The translations under genes were made by a program, and so were the position numbers. The notes beneath the pieces are model-generated. The model saw only the letters and a program-made list of their open reading frames with translations. It did not search any database and was not told the origin of the DNA. A stretch of 54,311 bases of DNA from Companilactobacillus mindensis DSM 14500 (GTDB lineage: Bacteria; Bacillota; Bacilli; Lactobacillales; Lactobacillaceae): contig NZ_AZEZ01000022.1 of NCBI RefSeq assembly GCF_001434275.1, forward strand, positions 1 through 54,311. Direction: 5' to 3'. Positions 9,080 through 18,838 of the stretch are shown here, piece after piece. How positions within the stretch are numbered: the first letter of the stretch is position 1; each line of letters opens with the position of its first letter.

Positions 9080-10402
9080 TTAGTTTTTTCTAACAAAAGT
9101 AGCTATGAAGAATCCATCTGTAAAGTAATCGCTTGGTAGAACTTTAAGCATGCCATCTTTAACGGATTTATCCATCGCTGCTTCATGTTTAACTGGTTCA
9201 AGTTCAAAGTTCTTGTGCGCTGCCAAGAATTTCTCAACAACTTGTTCGTTCTCTTGATCGTCAAAGGTACATGTACTGAAGACCATTTTACCGTTAACTT
9301 TAAGAAGATCGACCAAGCTGTCAAGGATTTGTAATTGAACTCGTTGCAAGTTCATCAAATCTTCTTCTTGACGGAAATATCTCAATTCAGGCTTTCTGCG
9401 CATCAAACCTAGTCCAGAACATGGAGCATCGACCAAAATACGGTCAAAGTTCATATTCAAAACGTCCTTGGCTTTACGAGCATCGATCGCACCTGTACTT
9501 ATAATATCGCTATAACCCATTCTTTGACTATTTTCACGAATCAACTTGGTCTTGTGTTTGTGAATATCCAAAGCTGTAACGGCACCATCTTTGATGTAGC
9601 TGGCGATGTGAGTCGTCTTACCACCAGGAGCAGCACAAGCATCGAGCACTTGACTGTCAGGTTGAACGTCCAAAGCTGGAGCAACTAACATTGAGCTTTC
9701 ATCTTGAATAGTATATAAACCATTTCTAAATTCGTCTGTGTTGACTAGATTGCCATGTTCACACACTAAGCCAACTGATGAGATTTTACTTGGCTTCATG
9801 TCGAATCCTTGAGCATTCAACGTTTCCATCAAGTCAGCAACTGTCGTCTTATTAGTATTTACACGAATTGAAATATGTGAAGGCTGATTGATCGACTTCA
9901 AAATTTCCTTAGTCTTCTTCTTGCCTTGTTGGTTTTCGAATAGCTCAACTAACCAGCGAGGAACACTGTACAAACGACTCATGTCGTAAATTGAATCAGA
10001 ACCTGGCATGATTCTGGAACCGTGGCGTTGATAATTTCTCAAAACAGCATTGACTAAGTTAGCAGCCCCTTGATTGGCACGTTGTTTAGCGACTTCCGTC
10101 GATTCGTTCAAAACAGCATGAGCTGGTATTTTATCCAAATAGGCTAATTGATAAACGGCTGTCTGCAATAAAAGATCCAACCAAAGATCGAGTTTTTTAT
10201 CTTTGATATATGGTTCTAGTTGATATTCCAAAACATATCTATTTTGAATGACGCCGTAAACGATATTAGTCATCAAACGACTGTCGGCGTCTGACATTTC
10301 AGCTTTCTTCAAAATATTATTGATCTCAATATTCGAGTAAGCCTTATTTTGGAAAACTCTAGTTAATGCTTCTACAGCTAATGCACGTGGATTATTATTC
10401 AT
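9080..10402 (-). CDS. rsmB: 16S rRNA (cytosine-967-C5)-methyltransferase
   Basis: The protein has an N-terminal NusB-like RNA-binding domain (about 1-130) and a C-terminal SAM-dependent m5C methylase domain. SAM binding is at DACAAPGGKTTHI, and the two conserved cysteines are in DAPCSGLG and FSTCTF. About 440 aa is the usual length. ATG at 10402 is preferred over the adjacent TTG at 10405. It overlaps the 3-prime end of fmt by a few bases. Confidence 0.95.
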   Translation of the reverse strand: MNNNPRALAVEALTRVFQNKAYSNIEINNILKKAEMSDADSRLMTNIVYGVIQNRYVLEYQLEPYIKDKKLDLWLDLLLQTAVYQLAYLDKIPAHAVLNESTEVAKQRANQGAANLVNAVLRNYQRHGSRIMPGSDSIYDMSRLYSVPRWLVELFENQQGKKKTKEILKSINQPSHISIRVNTNKTTVADLMETLNAQGFDMKPSKISSVGLVCEHGNLVNTDEFRNGLYTIQDESSMLVAPALDVQPDSQVLDACAAPGGKTTHIASYIKDGAVTALDIHKHKTKLIRENSQRMGYSDIISTGAIDARKAKDVLNMNFDRILVDAPCSGLGLMRRKPELRYFRQEEDLMNLQRVQLQILDSLVDLLKVNGKMVFSTCTFDDQENEQVVEKFLAAHKNFELEPVKHEAAMDKSVKDGMLKVLPSDYFTDGFFIATFVRKN

Positions 10403-11342
10403 CAATGACTTGTTGTCCTTTTTCTAAGTTTTTGCCTAAACCATTCATATAATTGGCAATATCCATAACTTTTTTACCGGCTGGTTGAATTCTTTTGATT
10501 GCTACGCCTTGACCATCGCCAGCTACGATGACTAAGCGTTTCTTACCTAAATCATAAACTGTGCCGGCCGCTTGATCAGAATTTATCTCTTCAACATTGG
10601 TCTTATAAAGCTTCGTTCTTTGACCATTCAACATCATCCAAGCACCTGGATCAGGACTCAAGGCTCTGATCTGATTGTGAACTTGTTGCGCTGACTTAGT
10701 AAAGTCGATGTGTTCTTGTTCTTTAGAAATGTTTGGTGAAAAGACGACTTTATCAGGGTCTTGTGCTACTGGTGCTATATCGCCACTCAAAATCTTTGGT
10801 ACAGTATCCAACAACAATTCTCGTCCAACAACAGCCATCTTCTCAAACAAACTGCCATTGTCATCGTCATCAGTGATTGCAATCTTTTCTTGACTGATGA
10901 TATCGCCGGCATCCATTCCTTTGACCATGTACATGATCGTAATCCCAGTTTCTTTATCGCCATTTAGAAGCGACCACTGAATTGGAGCTCCACCACGATA
11001 CTTAGGTAACAATGAACCGTGAACATTGATGGCTGCTACTTTAGCTGAGTTTAAAAAACTGGTAGGCAAAAATTGTCCATAAGCTGCCGTAATGATCAAA
11101 TCTGCATTGAGACTCTTTAACTCTTCAACCTCAGGGCTGCCTGGCAACTTAGCCGGTTGATACAGCTTGATATTTTCATCCTCAGCAATCAACTTAACTG
11201 GACTCTTTTGTAATTTTTGCTTTCTTCCTACTGGCTTGTCTGGTTGTGTCACAGCAGCAACGATATCGTAGCCTTCTTTGATCAAACCTTTCATAACTGT
11301 AGCTGAAAATTCTGGTGTTCCTAGAAAAATAACTCTTGTCAT
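10395..11342 (-). CDS. fmt: Methionyl-tRNA formyltransferase
   Basis: Formylates initiator Met-tRNA using 10-formyl-THF. The 315-aa protein begins MTRVIFLGTPEFS and contains the catalytic signature HGSLLPKYRGGAPIQW (Asn-His-Asp type site near residues 105-125), with a C-terminal OB-like tRNA-binding domain. It sits between priA and rsmB, the common Firmicutes order. Formyl donor supply connects it to folD and fthC elsewhere in this window. Confidence 0.97.
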   Translation of the reverse strand: MTRVIFLGTPEFSATVMKGLIKEGYDIVAAVTQPDKPVGRKQKLQKSPVKLIAEDENIKLYQPAKLPGSPEVEELKSLNADLIITAAYGQFLPTSFLNSAKVAAINVHGSLLPKYRGGAPIQWSLLNGDKETGITIMYMVKGMDAGDIISQEKIAITDDDDNGSLFEKMAVVGRELLLDTVPKILSGDIAPVAQDPDKVVFSPNISKEQEHIDFTKSAQQVHNQIRALSPDPGAWMMLNGQRTKLYKTNVEEINSDQAAGTVYDLGKKRLVIVAGDGQGVAIKRIQPAGKKVMDIANYMNGLGKNLEKGQQVIDE

Positions 11343-11356
11343 TCAATCACCCTCAC

Positions 11357-13765
11357 TTAATCGATATGTTGCGGCTCATTGTCGATCGCAACTGTAAATC
11401 CACTTTTAGCATCAGCTTGTGTCTCATTTAAAATTTCCAACAATCGTTGATGCAATTTTGGCTCATGCTTATATTTTACAATAATTTGGTAATAATATTT
11501 GTTTTGTTTACGTGAAATCATCGTCGGACTTGGTCCCAATAAAATTGCATCATCAGAAAGAGCCGTTTGAAGCTGTTTCTTCAACCAATAGCTCCGCTTT
11601 AAAGTTTTACCTTCATCTTGATTAGCTACACTGATCAAAGTCGTAAAGTAATAAGGCGTGTAATTGGACTGGTGTCTGATATACATTTCTTGTTTAAAGA
11701 ACGTTTCGTAATCTTGTTTAGCCGCATCTTTGATAGCATAGTGATCCGGATTAAAGGTTTGGATCACCACATGCCCAGACTTTTGGGCTCGACCAGCTCG
11801 GCCACTCACTTGCGTCAACAATTGGAAAGTCCGTTCACTAGCACGAAAATCAGCCAAGCTCAAGGTAGTGTCAGCGTTAATGACCCCAACTAAAGTTACG
11901 TCTGGAAAATCCAATCCTTTAGCGATCATTTGCGTACCCAACAAAATATCGGCTTTGTGCTGACCAAATTGACTCAAGATCTTTGCATGGGCCCCTTTTC
12001 TTCTAGTCGTATCGACATCCATACGCAAAACTCTAGCTTGTGGGAACAAATCATTCAATTGCTGTTCGATATTTTGCGTTCCAGTCCCATAAAAGCCGAT
12101 CTTTTTACTGCGACAGTTAGGGCAAAATTGGGGCATTGGTTCCTCATGGCCGCAATAATGGCACTTCATCTTGCCAAGATCCTTGTGATACGTCAGTGAA
12201 ACATCGCAATTAGGGCATTTTAAAACAAAACCGCATTCCCGACACATCATAAACGACGAATAACCCCGCCGATTCAACAAAATAATGGCTTGATCGTGTT
12301 TGTTTAAAGTTTCTTGCAGACTAGCTTGCAAAACTGGCGAAAAATCACCTTTAACGGCTGAATTTTCCGCATCCCGCATATCGACGATTTGAACTTGAGG
12401 CAATTTTTGTTCATTGACTCGTTTCTTCATTCGAATCATCTGATAAACGCCCTTTTCGGCTCTAGCTCGTGATTCCAAAGATGGCGTAGCGCTCCCCAAA
12501 ACTACTGGGCTCTTGTTGACTTTAGCCCGCCACAAAGCTACATCACGCGCATGGTATCTGGGATTGTCGTCTTGTTTATAACTGGCCTCATGTTCCTCAT
12601 CAATGATGATCAGGCCAATATTCTCCAAGGGAGCAAAAATGGCACTTCTGGCTCCAACCACTACCTTAACCTCGTGATTCTCAATTCGCGTCCACTCATC
12701 GTAACGTTCACCATTAGAAAGTCCACTGTGCAAAACTGCTACTTGATCTCCGAATCTGCCAACGACTCGATTGACCATTTGAGGCGTCAAAGAAATTTCA
12801 GGTACTAGCATCAGAGCGGTTTTACCTTGCTGTAAAGCCTTGTCGATCGACTGCAAATAAACTTCCGTCTTGCCACTGCCGGTGACTCCTTCAATCAAAA
12901 AGGTCTTTGGATCTTCATCTGTGATAGCTTCGTCTATCTGGTCGACTGCTTGTTTTTGCTCATCTGTCAAAGACATTTTAGTCGTCTTCTCTGGAGTCAT
13001 ACCGACTGGCTTTCGGAGTTTCGTCACTTCAGTGATCTTGACTAGATGATTCTTTTCAGCCGTCTTGATTGCTGCTCGAGAGATTCCGTAGTCTTTTTCT
13101 AAAACATTGAATTCCACTGGCAGATCGTGCAAATGTGCTGTTAGATATTCCAAAAGTTTGATTTGAGCTTTGGCATTAGCGCGCAGTTTGCTCTTTTCTT
13201 CGTGCAATTGGATGACATTCAAATCCGTCGTTACTGCTTGACGTTTCACTTGTACTGCTTGATTTTGGACGACATATTGAATGTCGACTTTTTTATTTTT
13301 ACGTAATTTATTGATCAATTTGATCGTTTCATCATCGAGTTGATTAGTGATCTCAAAAGTTGGCTTACCTTGCAACAAAGCCACTACTTCAGGATCATTT
13401 TCCACGATAGGAACGACAAATTGTTTATATTTGGCCCGCATAACACTGGGCAACATCGTTTGAAGACAGGAAATTTGAAATGAATACGTCCGATCAGCCA
13501 ACCAATAAGACAGTTTCAACATCTCATTTGATAAAACTGGCTTCAGATCGATCACTCGTACGATCGGTTTGAGTTTGCCTTGGAAGTCGCTGGTATCCTT
13601 TACTTTCATTACAAATCCTTGAATCTTACGTTTGCCACGGCCAAAGGGTACTTCTACCCGCATCCCTGGTACTACGACATCGGATAAAGCATCCGGGATC
13701 AAATATTCAAAAGGTCTGTTGGTTTGCATTGTAGGTACATCTACAATTATCTCTGCTACTGACAT
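11357..13765 (-). CDS. priA: Primosomal replication restart helicase PriA
   Basis: A 3-prime to 5-prime DNA helicase that reloads replisomes at stalled forks. The 802-aa protein has an N-terminal DNA-binding domain, Walker A GVTGSGKTEVYL, DEEH box, QVSGRAGRA, and a zinc-binding insert with CxxC pairs (CRECGF, CPNCDVS, CHYCGHE, CPNCRS). The start at 13765 (MSVAEIIVD) is selected because AGGTGG lies 5-6 nt upstream; a GTG at 13774 overlaps that site. It follows rpoZ after a terminator-like hairpin. Confidence 0.96.
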   Translation of the reverse strand: MSVAEIIVDVPTMQTNRPFEYLIPDALSDVVVPGMRVEVPFGRGKRKIQGFVMKVKDTSDFQGKLKPIVRVIDLKPVLSNEMLKLSYWLADRTYSFQISCLQTMLPSVMRAKYKQFVVPIVENDPEVVALLQGKPTFEITNQLDDETIKLINKLRKNKKVDIQYVVQNQAVQVKRQAVTTDLNVIQLHEEKSKLRANAKAQIKLLEYLTAHLHDLPVEFNVLEKDYGISRAAIKTAEKNHLVKITEVTKLRKPVGMTPEKTTKMSLTDEQKQAVDQIDEAITDEDPKTFLIEGVTGSGKTEVYLQSIDKALQQGKTALMLVPEISLTPQMVNRVVGRFGDQVAVLHSGLSNGERYDEWTRIENHEVKVVVGARSAIFAPLENIGLIIIDEEHEASYKQDDNPRYHARDVALWRAKVNKSPVVLGSATPSLESRARAEKGVYQMIRMKKRVNEQKLPQVQIVDMRDAENSAVKGDFSPVLQASLQETLNKHDQAIILLNRRGYSSFMMCRECGFVLKCPNCDVSLTYHKDLGKMKCHYCGHEEPMPQFCPNCRSKKIGFYGTGTQNIEQQLNDLFPQARVLRMDVDTTRRKGAHAKILSQFGQHKADILLGTQMIAKGLDFPDVTLVGVINADTTLSLADFRASERTFQLLTQVSGRAGRAQKSGHVVIQTFNPDHYAIKDAAKQDYETFFKQEMYIRHQSNYTPYYFTTLISVANQDEGKTLKRSYWLKKQLQTALSDDAILLGPSPTMISRKQNKYYYQIIVKYKHEPKLHQRLLEILNETQADAKSGFTVAIDNEPQHID

Positions 13766-13795
13766 AAAAACCACCTATGATATTTTTGTTTAGAA

Positions 13796-13831
13796 TAAAA
13801 AATCCTCCACCAATCCGAAAATCAGTGAAGG
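13796..13831 (-). terminator. Hairpin/terminator between rpoZ and priA
   Basis: Twelve-base stem CCTTCACTGATT/GATTGGTGGAGG with several G-T pairs and a TTCG loop, followed by a T-rich tract on the minus strand. It lies only about 9 nt downstream of the rpoZ stop and 30 nt before the priA start, so it may attenuate the downstream operon. Confidence 0.65.
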
Positions 13832-13839
13832 AATAATTT

Positions 13840-14097
13840 TTATTCGTTGTCTTCTTTTTTCTCTTCTTCAATCTTTTCTGCTTCTTTTTCAAGAAGGATT
13901 GAATTAGGATCGATTTCAATCTTATCATCGGCGATCTCTTCAAGTGCACGGCCAACAGTTCTTGGTGATTCATAGTGATTTAACAATTCGATATCACCAT
14001 TTTCAAGTTGGTGGGCTCTTTTAGCAGCAAGAACTGCTAGTGAATAACGAGAATCTACTCGGTCTAAAAGTTTATCAATTGATGGATAAATAATCAT
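13840..14097 (-). CDS. rpoZ: DNA-directed RNA polymerase omega subunit
   Basis: An 85-aa omega subunit that assists assembly of RNA polymerase. It begins [14 protein letters not shown] and contains the family core [16 protein letters not shown], followed by [15 protein letters not shown] and a Lys/Glu-rich tail. It lies 6 nt downstream of gmk, the standard Firmicutes arrangement. Confidence 0.95.
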   Translation of the reverse strand: MIIYPSIDKLLDRVDSRYSLAVLAAKRAHQLENGDIELLNHYESPRTVGRALEEIADDKIEIDPNSILLEKEAEKIEEEKKEDNE

Positions 14098-14103
14098 AAA
14101 TTA

Positions 14104-14715
14104 TTAATCTCCTATTATTTTTTTGTATTTGTCAATTACACGAGCCACTCTCAAGTGTTCACTTGTAATTATACCTTCAATTTTTTCAACTGCATTAGGT
14201 ATTTTATCATTTACGACGGCATAGTCATAGCTTGTCATCATTTGGATTTCTTTTTTAGCCTTTTCCATACGTTTGTCGATTGTCTTCTCGTCGTCTGTTC
14301 CACGGTGAGTAATACGATCTCTTAAACTTGTCAAATCAGGTGGCGTTAGGAAAATAAAGACGCCATCCGGCATTTTTTCACGGACTTGCATGGCACCATT
14401 GACTTCGATCTCCAACAACACATCGATCCCAGCATCAAGCTTTTGATTGACGTACTTCAAAGGAGTTCCGTAGTAATGATCAACATACTTAGCATACTCT
14501 AACATTCCGCCGTTTTTTATTTCTTCTTCAAATTCTTCATTTGTTCGGAAATAATAATCGACTCCGTCGACTTCTCCAGGACGCATTTGACGAGTAGTCA
14601 TCGAAACAGAATAATCAAACTTAATTGATGAATTCTTAAGCATAGCTTTTCTAACAGTTCCTTTACCTACTCCAGATGGACCTGATAAAACGATTAACAT
14701 TCCCCTTGTTGACAT
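14104..14715 (-). CDS. gmk: Guanylate kinase
   Basis: Phosphorylates GMP to GDP. The 203-aa protein has the P-loop GPSGVGKGT near residue 11, [17 protein letters not shown] for GMP binding, and [13 protein letters not shown] in the lid region. It is the first gene of the long minus-strand operon running to thiN. The upstream region (14716-14833) is AT-rich and divergent from the SOS-type promoter at 14834-14862; a minus-strand promoter is likely there, but none stands out. Confidence 0.97.
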   Translation of the reverse strand: MSTRGMLIVLSGPSGVGKGTVRKAMLKNSSIKFDYSVSMTTRQMRPGEVDGVDYYFRTNEEFEEEIKNGGMLEYAKYVDHYYGTPLKYVNQKLDAGIDVLLEIEVNGAMQVREKMPDGVFIFLTPPDLTSLRDRITHRGTDDEKTIDKRMEKAKKEIQMMTSYDYAVVNDKIPNAVEKIEGIITSEHLRVARVIDKYKKIIGD

Positions 14716-14833
14716 AATTAAATTATCCCTACTATCTATATAATATGATATCTATAATGCAATAAAATCGCGCATTTTTCAAGCTTTGCCACTTAGTCAA
14801 ACTAAAAATTCTTTAAGAAATAGAAAAATAAAG

Positions 14834-14862
14834 TTGCTCTTTCGAACACAGGTTCGTATAAT
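14834..14862 (+). promoter_or_regulatory. Promoter with embedded LexA (SOS) box
   Basis: Plus-strand TTGCTC (14834-14839) and TATAAT (14857-14862) are 17 nt apart. Between them, at 14843-14856, lies CGAACACAGGTTCG, matching the Gram-positive LexA/DinR half-sites GAAC-N4-GTTC exactly with flanking C and G. LexA bound there would block the promoter; DNA damage would release it. Confidence 0.85.
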
Positions 14863-14894
14863 GGAGATGCAAACAAGTGTTCGGGGGTTTAAAA

Positions 14895-15215
14895 ATGCAA
14901 GCAAAACAATTACGCAATCGTTTCACTACAAATCTAATCAACAATACCACTAACTTTATTAACAATAATTTCGATTTCAATCTTGAACTCAAACCAGTGT
15001 CTCAGGTCAAACAAATGCCATTAACACAATTACAGATTTTTTCAGAACAGAGTTTTCATAAAAATTATTCTGTCGTTATTACAATGTTAAACGACAAACA
15101 ACTTCAAGGCAAATTTATTTCACAAGTTAATAAAAATAAATTCGTTTTCAAAGTAAATTCTAAACTATTCAGCATTGTAGCTTTAAGCCAAATCAAGTCG
15201 ATCAACTTAATCTAA
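14895..15215 (+). CDS. Small SOS-controlled protein, YolD-like C-terminus (tentative)
   Basis: A 106-aa protein of unknown function. ATG at 14895 follows TTCGGGGG; an in-frame GTG at 14877 overlaps that region. The N-terminus is Asn/Gln/Lys-rich (NLINNTTNFINNN). The C-terminal half alternates beta strands: VVITMLNDKQLQGKFISQV, then KFVFKV, then FSIVALSQIKSINLI. This pattern recalls YolD-like proteins, which accompany Y-family polymerases in Bacillus, but no polymerase gene is adjacent, and I regard the assignment as weak. The LexA box in its promoter is the best functional clue. Its 3-prime end overlaps the end of recN by 9 bp on the other strand, with no terminator between them. Confidence 0.75.
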   Translation: MQAKQLRNRFTTNLINNTTNFINNNFDFNLELKPVSQVKQMPLTQLQIFSEQSFHKNYSVVITMLNDKQLQGKFISQVNKNKFVFKVNSKLFSIVALSQIKSINLI

Positions 15216-16904
15216 CCGCTTTTGTTCGCCTTGTGCTAATTCCAATAATTCCTGGGCATGTTTTCTCGTCAGATCAGTCACTTTGGTCCCAGCTAACATC
15301 AAGGATATCGCTTCAATTCTTTGGAGATCGTTAAGCAACGAAACTTTCGTTTCAGTTTTGTCTTTAACGGTCTCTTTTTCTATCTCGAATTGGCGATCAC
15401 TCATAGCAGCAACTTGTGGCAGATGAGTAATACAGAGAACTTGCAGGAATTGTGAAACTTTATATATTTTATCTCCGATTGCCTGGGCAACTCGCCCACT
15501 GACACCAGTATCGATTTCATCAAAGACGATTGTTTCGACGTTCATCTTCTCGGCAATGATTGCTTCAAAAGCTAAGATCACTCGAGACAACTCACCACCT
15601 GAAGCAACTTTGACTAACGGTTTGAAATCTTCACCAACATTAGTCTTCAAGTCAAATCTGATTTGGTCGATCCCGTTGGCTGACAGACTCTCGTCAGCTG
15701 AAGATTCAAAGGAAACACCAAATTTAGCATTAGGCATGTAGAGATCTTTTAATTGATGATTGATCGATTTTTCTAAGGCTGTTGCCGTCTTGTGTCGTTG
15801 TTTGGAAAGTTCCTTACCTAAACTGATCAACTTATTTTGTAAGTCGATCAATTCTTTTTCCAGTTTTTTCTCAGTATTATCGTCAATATCGATCTCGGAC
15901 AATTCATGATGAGCATTTTTGCCAAATTCGATCACTTCATTCAGCGTTGGACCATATTTCTTCTTCAAGCCATCCAAAGTAATCAAACGCTTTTGAATAT
16001 TATCCAGACGATTCTCATCGAAGTCGAGATTCTCCAACTGATCAGAAATAGTAGCCGCATTATCTTGCAACTGGTAGTAAGCACCGTTGATCGAATCATA
16101 TAATTCCTTATACGACTTATCGTAGTCCATAATATCTTCCAATTGGTCCCGGACATTGCCTAAAGCGTCCACGACTCCAATATTATTTTCGGACAAACCA
16201 CGATAACTCTCTTGCAGAGAAGAACTGATCTTTTCGAAGTTGGACAATTGATTCTTCTCATCTTCTAATTTGTCATCTTCGCCAGCAATTACCTTAGCAC
16301 TGTCGATTTCTTCGATTTGGAATTTCAACATGTCGATTCTTTGAACTAAATTCTGTGAATTCTTTTGAATCGTTCGCAAACGACTGCGTTTTTCCAAGTA
16401 TTCATTGAACATGATTTGATATTTTGCCAAGTCAGCTTGGAACTTATCATCTGCAAAACGATCCAGAATATTGATGTGATTATCCTCATTCAACAACTCT
16501 TGCTGCTGATTTTGACCGTGGATCTCGACTAGAAAGCGACCAACTTGTCGTAAAACATTAGTTTTAACTAATTCATTATTGATCCGACAGACGTTTCTAC
16601 CTTTGCGATTGATCTCGCGTTTGATGATGATTTGATTATCTTCATGACTGATTCCATATTCGTCCAAAATAGCAAAAATAGGACTACTTGATTTTACTTC
16701 AAATAGTCCTTGCACATTGAGTTGCTCTTGCCCTGTTCTAATAAAATCAATCGATGACCTGCTTCCAACCAATAATCCCAAAGCATCAATAATAATTGAC
16801 TTACCAGCACCAGTTTCACCAGTCAAAGCCGTCATTCCAGCATGAAAATCGATCTGCAATTTATTAATAATTGCAAAGTTATTGATTATTAGTTTTTTTA
16901 GCAT
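15207..16904 (-). CDS. recN: DNA repair protein RecN
   Basis: An SMC-like ATPase acting early in double-strand break repair. At 565 aa it is full length. It has an N-terminal Walker A GETGAGKSIIIDAL, a central coiled coil (about 160-380), the ABC signature-like ASGGELSRVILAFE, Walker B IVFDEIDTGVSG and a late CITHLPQVAA. It lies 8 nt after tlyA. In many Firmicutes argR lies between the two, but not here. Its last codons overlap the convergent SOS-type gene, so the two transcripts would be antisense at their ends. Confidence 0.97.
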   Translation of the reverse strand: MLKKLIINNFAIINKLQIDFHAGMTALTGETGAGKSIIIDALGLLVGSRSSIDFIRTGQEQLNVQGLFEVKSSSPIFAILDEYGISHEDNQIIIKREINRKGRNVCRINNELVKTNVLRQVGRFLVEIHGQNQQQELLNEDNHINILDRFADDKFQADLAKYQIMFNEYLEKRSRLRTIQKNSQNLVQRIDMLKFQIEEIDSAKVIAGEDDKLEDEKNQLSNFEKISSSLQESYRGLSENNIGVVDALGNVRDQLEDIMDYDKSYKELYDSINGAYYQLQDNAATISDQLENLDFDENRLDNIQKRLITLDGLKKKYGPTLNEVIEFGKNAHHELSEIDIDDNTEKKLEKELIDLQNKLISLGKELSKQRHKTATALEKSINHQLKDLYMPNAKFGVSFESSADESLSANGIDQIRFDLKTNVGEDFKPLVKVASGGELSRVILAFEAIIAEKMNVETIVFDEIDTGVSGRVAQAIGDKIYKVSQFLQVLCITHLPQVAAMSDRQFEIEKETVKDKTETKVSLLNDLQRIEAISLMLAGTKVTDLTRKHAQELLELAQGEQKRLD

Positions 16905-16912
16905 TATTTCAC

Positions 16913-17737
16913 CTATTTATTAAGATCCGAGTATGCTGCTTCCATAGTCTTTTCAACCGATACACTGTCGAGGATCTCACCAGCTTGTTCGTGTTCTGGC
17001 TTTTGAATGTGCATCAAGAATTCGATATTGCCTTCGCCACCTTTGATTGGTGAGAAGTCCAAACCGGATACGATAAAACCAGCGTTTTTAGCAAAATTAG
17101 TGATCTTTTCCAAAACCATCTGATGCACTTTGTGATCTCTGACAATTCCGTGCTTGCCGACATTCTCTGGACCAGCTTCAAATTGTGGTTTGATCAAACA
17201 AACGGCGTCGGAACCAGGAAGAATAATATTGAACATTGGTGGCAAAATTAATTCCAAAGAGATGAACGAAACATCTGTCATTGCAAAACCTGGCAAACCT
17301 TCTTTGAAATCTTCTGGCTTGCTGTAACGGAAGTTGACACGCTCCATAACGACTACTCGTTTATCTTGACGAAGTTTCCAAGCCAATTGGTTGTAACCCA
17401 CATCCAAAGCGTAAACTTTCGTAGCACCGTTTTGTAAAGCCACGTCCGTAAAACCGCCAGTTGAAGAACCGATATCCAAACAGATTCGATCCTTCAAGTC
17501 GATGTCAAATGACTTCAAAGCTTTTTCCAACTTGTAGCCACCACGACTGACGTATTTACTGTGAGCGTTCTTAGCCAAGTGAAAGACCGTATCTACAGGC
17601 ACCTTTTCCCCCGGCTTGTCAAAACGTAAATTGTCTTGATTATAGACTTCACCAGCCATAACTGAACGTTTAGCCTGTTCTCTCGATTCAAATAAATTTT
17701 GTTGAACTAATAAAACATCAATTCTCTCTTTTGCCAA
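16913..17737 (-). CDS. tlyA: TlyA-family rRNA (cytidine-2'-O)-methyltransferase
   Basis: The 274-aa protein has an N-terminal S4 RNA-binding domain (ERIDVLLVQQ, about 1-60) and an FtsJ-like methylase domain with SAM motif DIGSSTGGFTDVAL and the catalytic-region signature FMTDVSFISLEL variant (AMTDVSFISLEL). Often annotated hemolysin A, but the established activity of the family is rRNA 2-prime-O-methylation. It is 10 nt after ispA and 8 nt before recN. Confidence 0.93.
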   Translation of the reverse strand: MAKERIDVLLVQQNLFESREQAKRSVMAGEVYNQDNLRFDKPGEKVPVDTVFHLAKNAHSKYVSRGGYKLEKALKSFDIDLKDRICLDIGSSTGGFTDVALQNGATKVYALDVGYNQLAWKLRQDKRVVVMERVNFRYSKPEDFKEGLPGFAMTDVSFISLELILPPMFNIILPGSDAVCLIKPQFEAGPENVGKHGIVRDHKVHQMVLEKITNFAKNAGFIVSGLDFSPIKGGEGNIEFLMHIQKPEHEQAGEILDSVSVEKTMEAAYSDLNK

Positions 17738-17747
17738 TATATGTCAC

Positions 17748-18596
17748 CTATTCTTTAAAATAATCCAAAAAGCTTACCAATAAGTTTTTATCGAATTTTT
17801 CTTCCTTTAGCACCGCATTCAAAGCATCTTTGACCAAATCATTCAACTTAGTTTCAGTTGCTTTTTTGCCGATCAAATTAGGGAAGGTGTTCTTGTCAAC
17901 ATCCTCGCCATCAGTTGAATCATCTAAATCATCTTTTAATTGAAAAGCTAAACCAATATCTTCAGCGTATTGAACTAAGTGTTTCGACAAACTATGTCCC
18001 GCACAAAAAGCCCCAATCGTTACGGCAGCCGTCATCAAGTCGGCTGTTTTTTGTTTATGTAAAGTTGTCAATTCAGTTTCGTCTAGTTTTTTATCTTCCA
18101 TCGTGATGTCAGTCATTTGCCCAGCTACCATGCCCATTGGGCCGGCATTATGAGCCAAAATTCTCACGGCTGCCATCCGTTTGTCGGTATCTAAACTAGA
18201 TTTAGCGATCCAATAGAAAGCCTGAGTCAACAAGCCATCGCCAGCCAAAACTGCCGGACCAACGCCAAATTGCTTGTGATTAGCCAGTTTGCCTCGACGA
18301 TAATCGCTGTCATCCATTTCGGGCAGATCATCGTGGATCAAAGAATACGTGTGAACTAATTCAATTGCCCCAGCTACATCGTAATACTTAGGCAGATCAT
18401 CTAGCTTTACGCCACTAGAATAAGCTGCAGCAAAAAACAACATTGGACGAACTCGTTTTCCACCAGCATCCAGTGAATACAACATTGCATCCCTAAGCGT
18501 TGGTTGCTTGATCTCTGCGTTAAGACGATCATCTAGAAATTGATTGAAATCGGGTAAAACTCGTTCGCAAAATTCAGAAAACTTTTTGATTTCCAT
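17748..18596 (-). CDS. ispA: Geranyl/farnesyl diphosphate synthase
   Basis: Makes farnesyl diphosphate for undecaprenyl phosphate and quinone side chains. The 282-aa all-alpha prenyltransferase shows the first Asp-rich motif HDDLPEMDDSDYRRGK and the second FQLKDDLDD. It lies directly after xseB (2 nt gap) and before tlyA, the usual xseAB-ispA-tlyA order. Confidence 0.95.
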   Translation of the reverse strand: MEIKKFSEFCERVLPDFNQFLDDRLNAEIKQPTLRDAMLYSLDAGGKRVRPMLFFAAAYSSGVKLDDLPKYYDVAGAIELVHTYSLIHDDLPEMDDSDYRRGKLANHKQFGVGPAVLAGDGLLTQAFYWIAKSSLDTDKRMAAVRILAHNAGPMGMVAGQMTDITMEDKKLDETELTTLHKQKTADLMTAAVTIGAFCAGHSLSKHLVQYAEDIGLAFQLKDDLDDSTDGEDVDKNTFPNLIGKKATETKLNDLVKDALNAVLKEEKFDKNLLVSFLDYFKE

Positions 18597-18598
18597 AA

Positions 18599-18838
18599 TT
18601 AATCTTGGTCCTTAGTCTCATCATTTTTCATATTGATCTCTTGACCGTCTTTAGTCATGATCTTCGTAACAGTTGCTTCAGCGTCGCTGAGAGTTTTTTC
18701 CAAATCCTTGCTCAAAGTGACACCCTTTTTGAATTTTTCCATGGCTTCTTCCAATGGAACGTTGCCTGATTCAAGGTTCGTTACGATTGCCTCTAAATCA
18801 GCTAGATTTTCTTCAAATGTCTTCTTTTTTTCAGCCAT
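18599..18838 (-). CDS. xseB: Exodeoxyribonuclease VII small subunit
   Basis: A 79-aa helical subunit with the family motif [18 protein letters not shown], followed by [23 protein letters not shown]. It overlaps the end of xseA by 8 nt, implying coupled synthesis of both Exo VII subunits. Confidence 0.95.
   Translation of the reverse strand: MAEKKKTFEENLADLEAIVTNLESGNVPLEEAMEKFKKGVTLSKDLEKTLSDAEATVTKIMTKDGQEINMKNDETKDQD

Noticed and set aside
14877-14894. GTG at 14877 as start of the SOS-linked gene
   Set aside because: It overlaps the GGGGG ribosome binding region that serves ATG at 14895.
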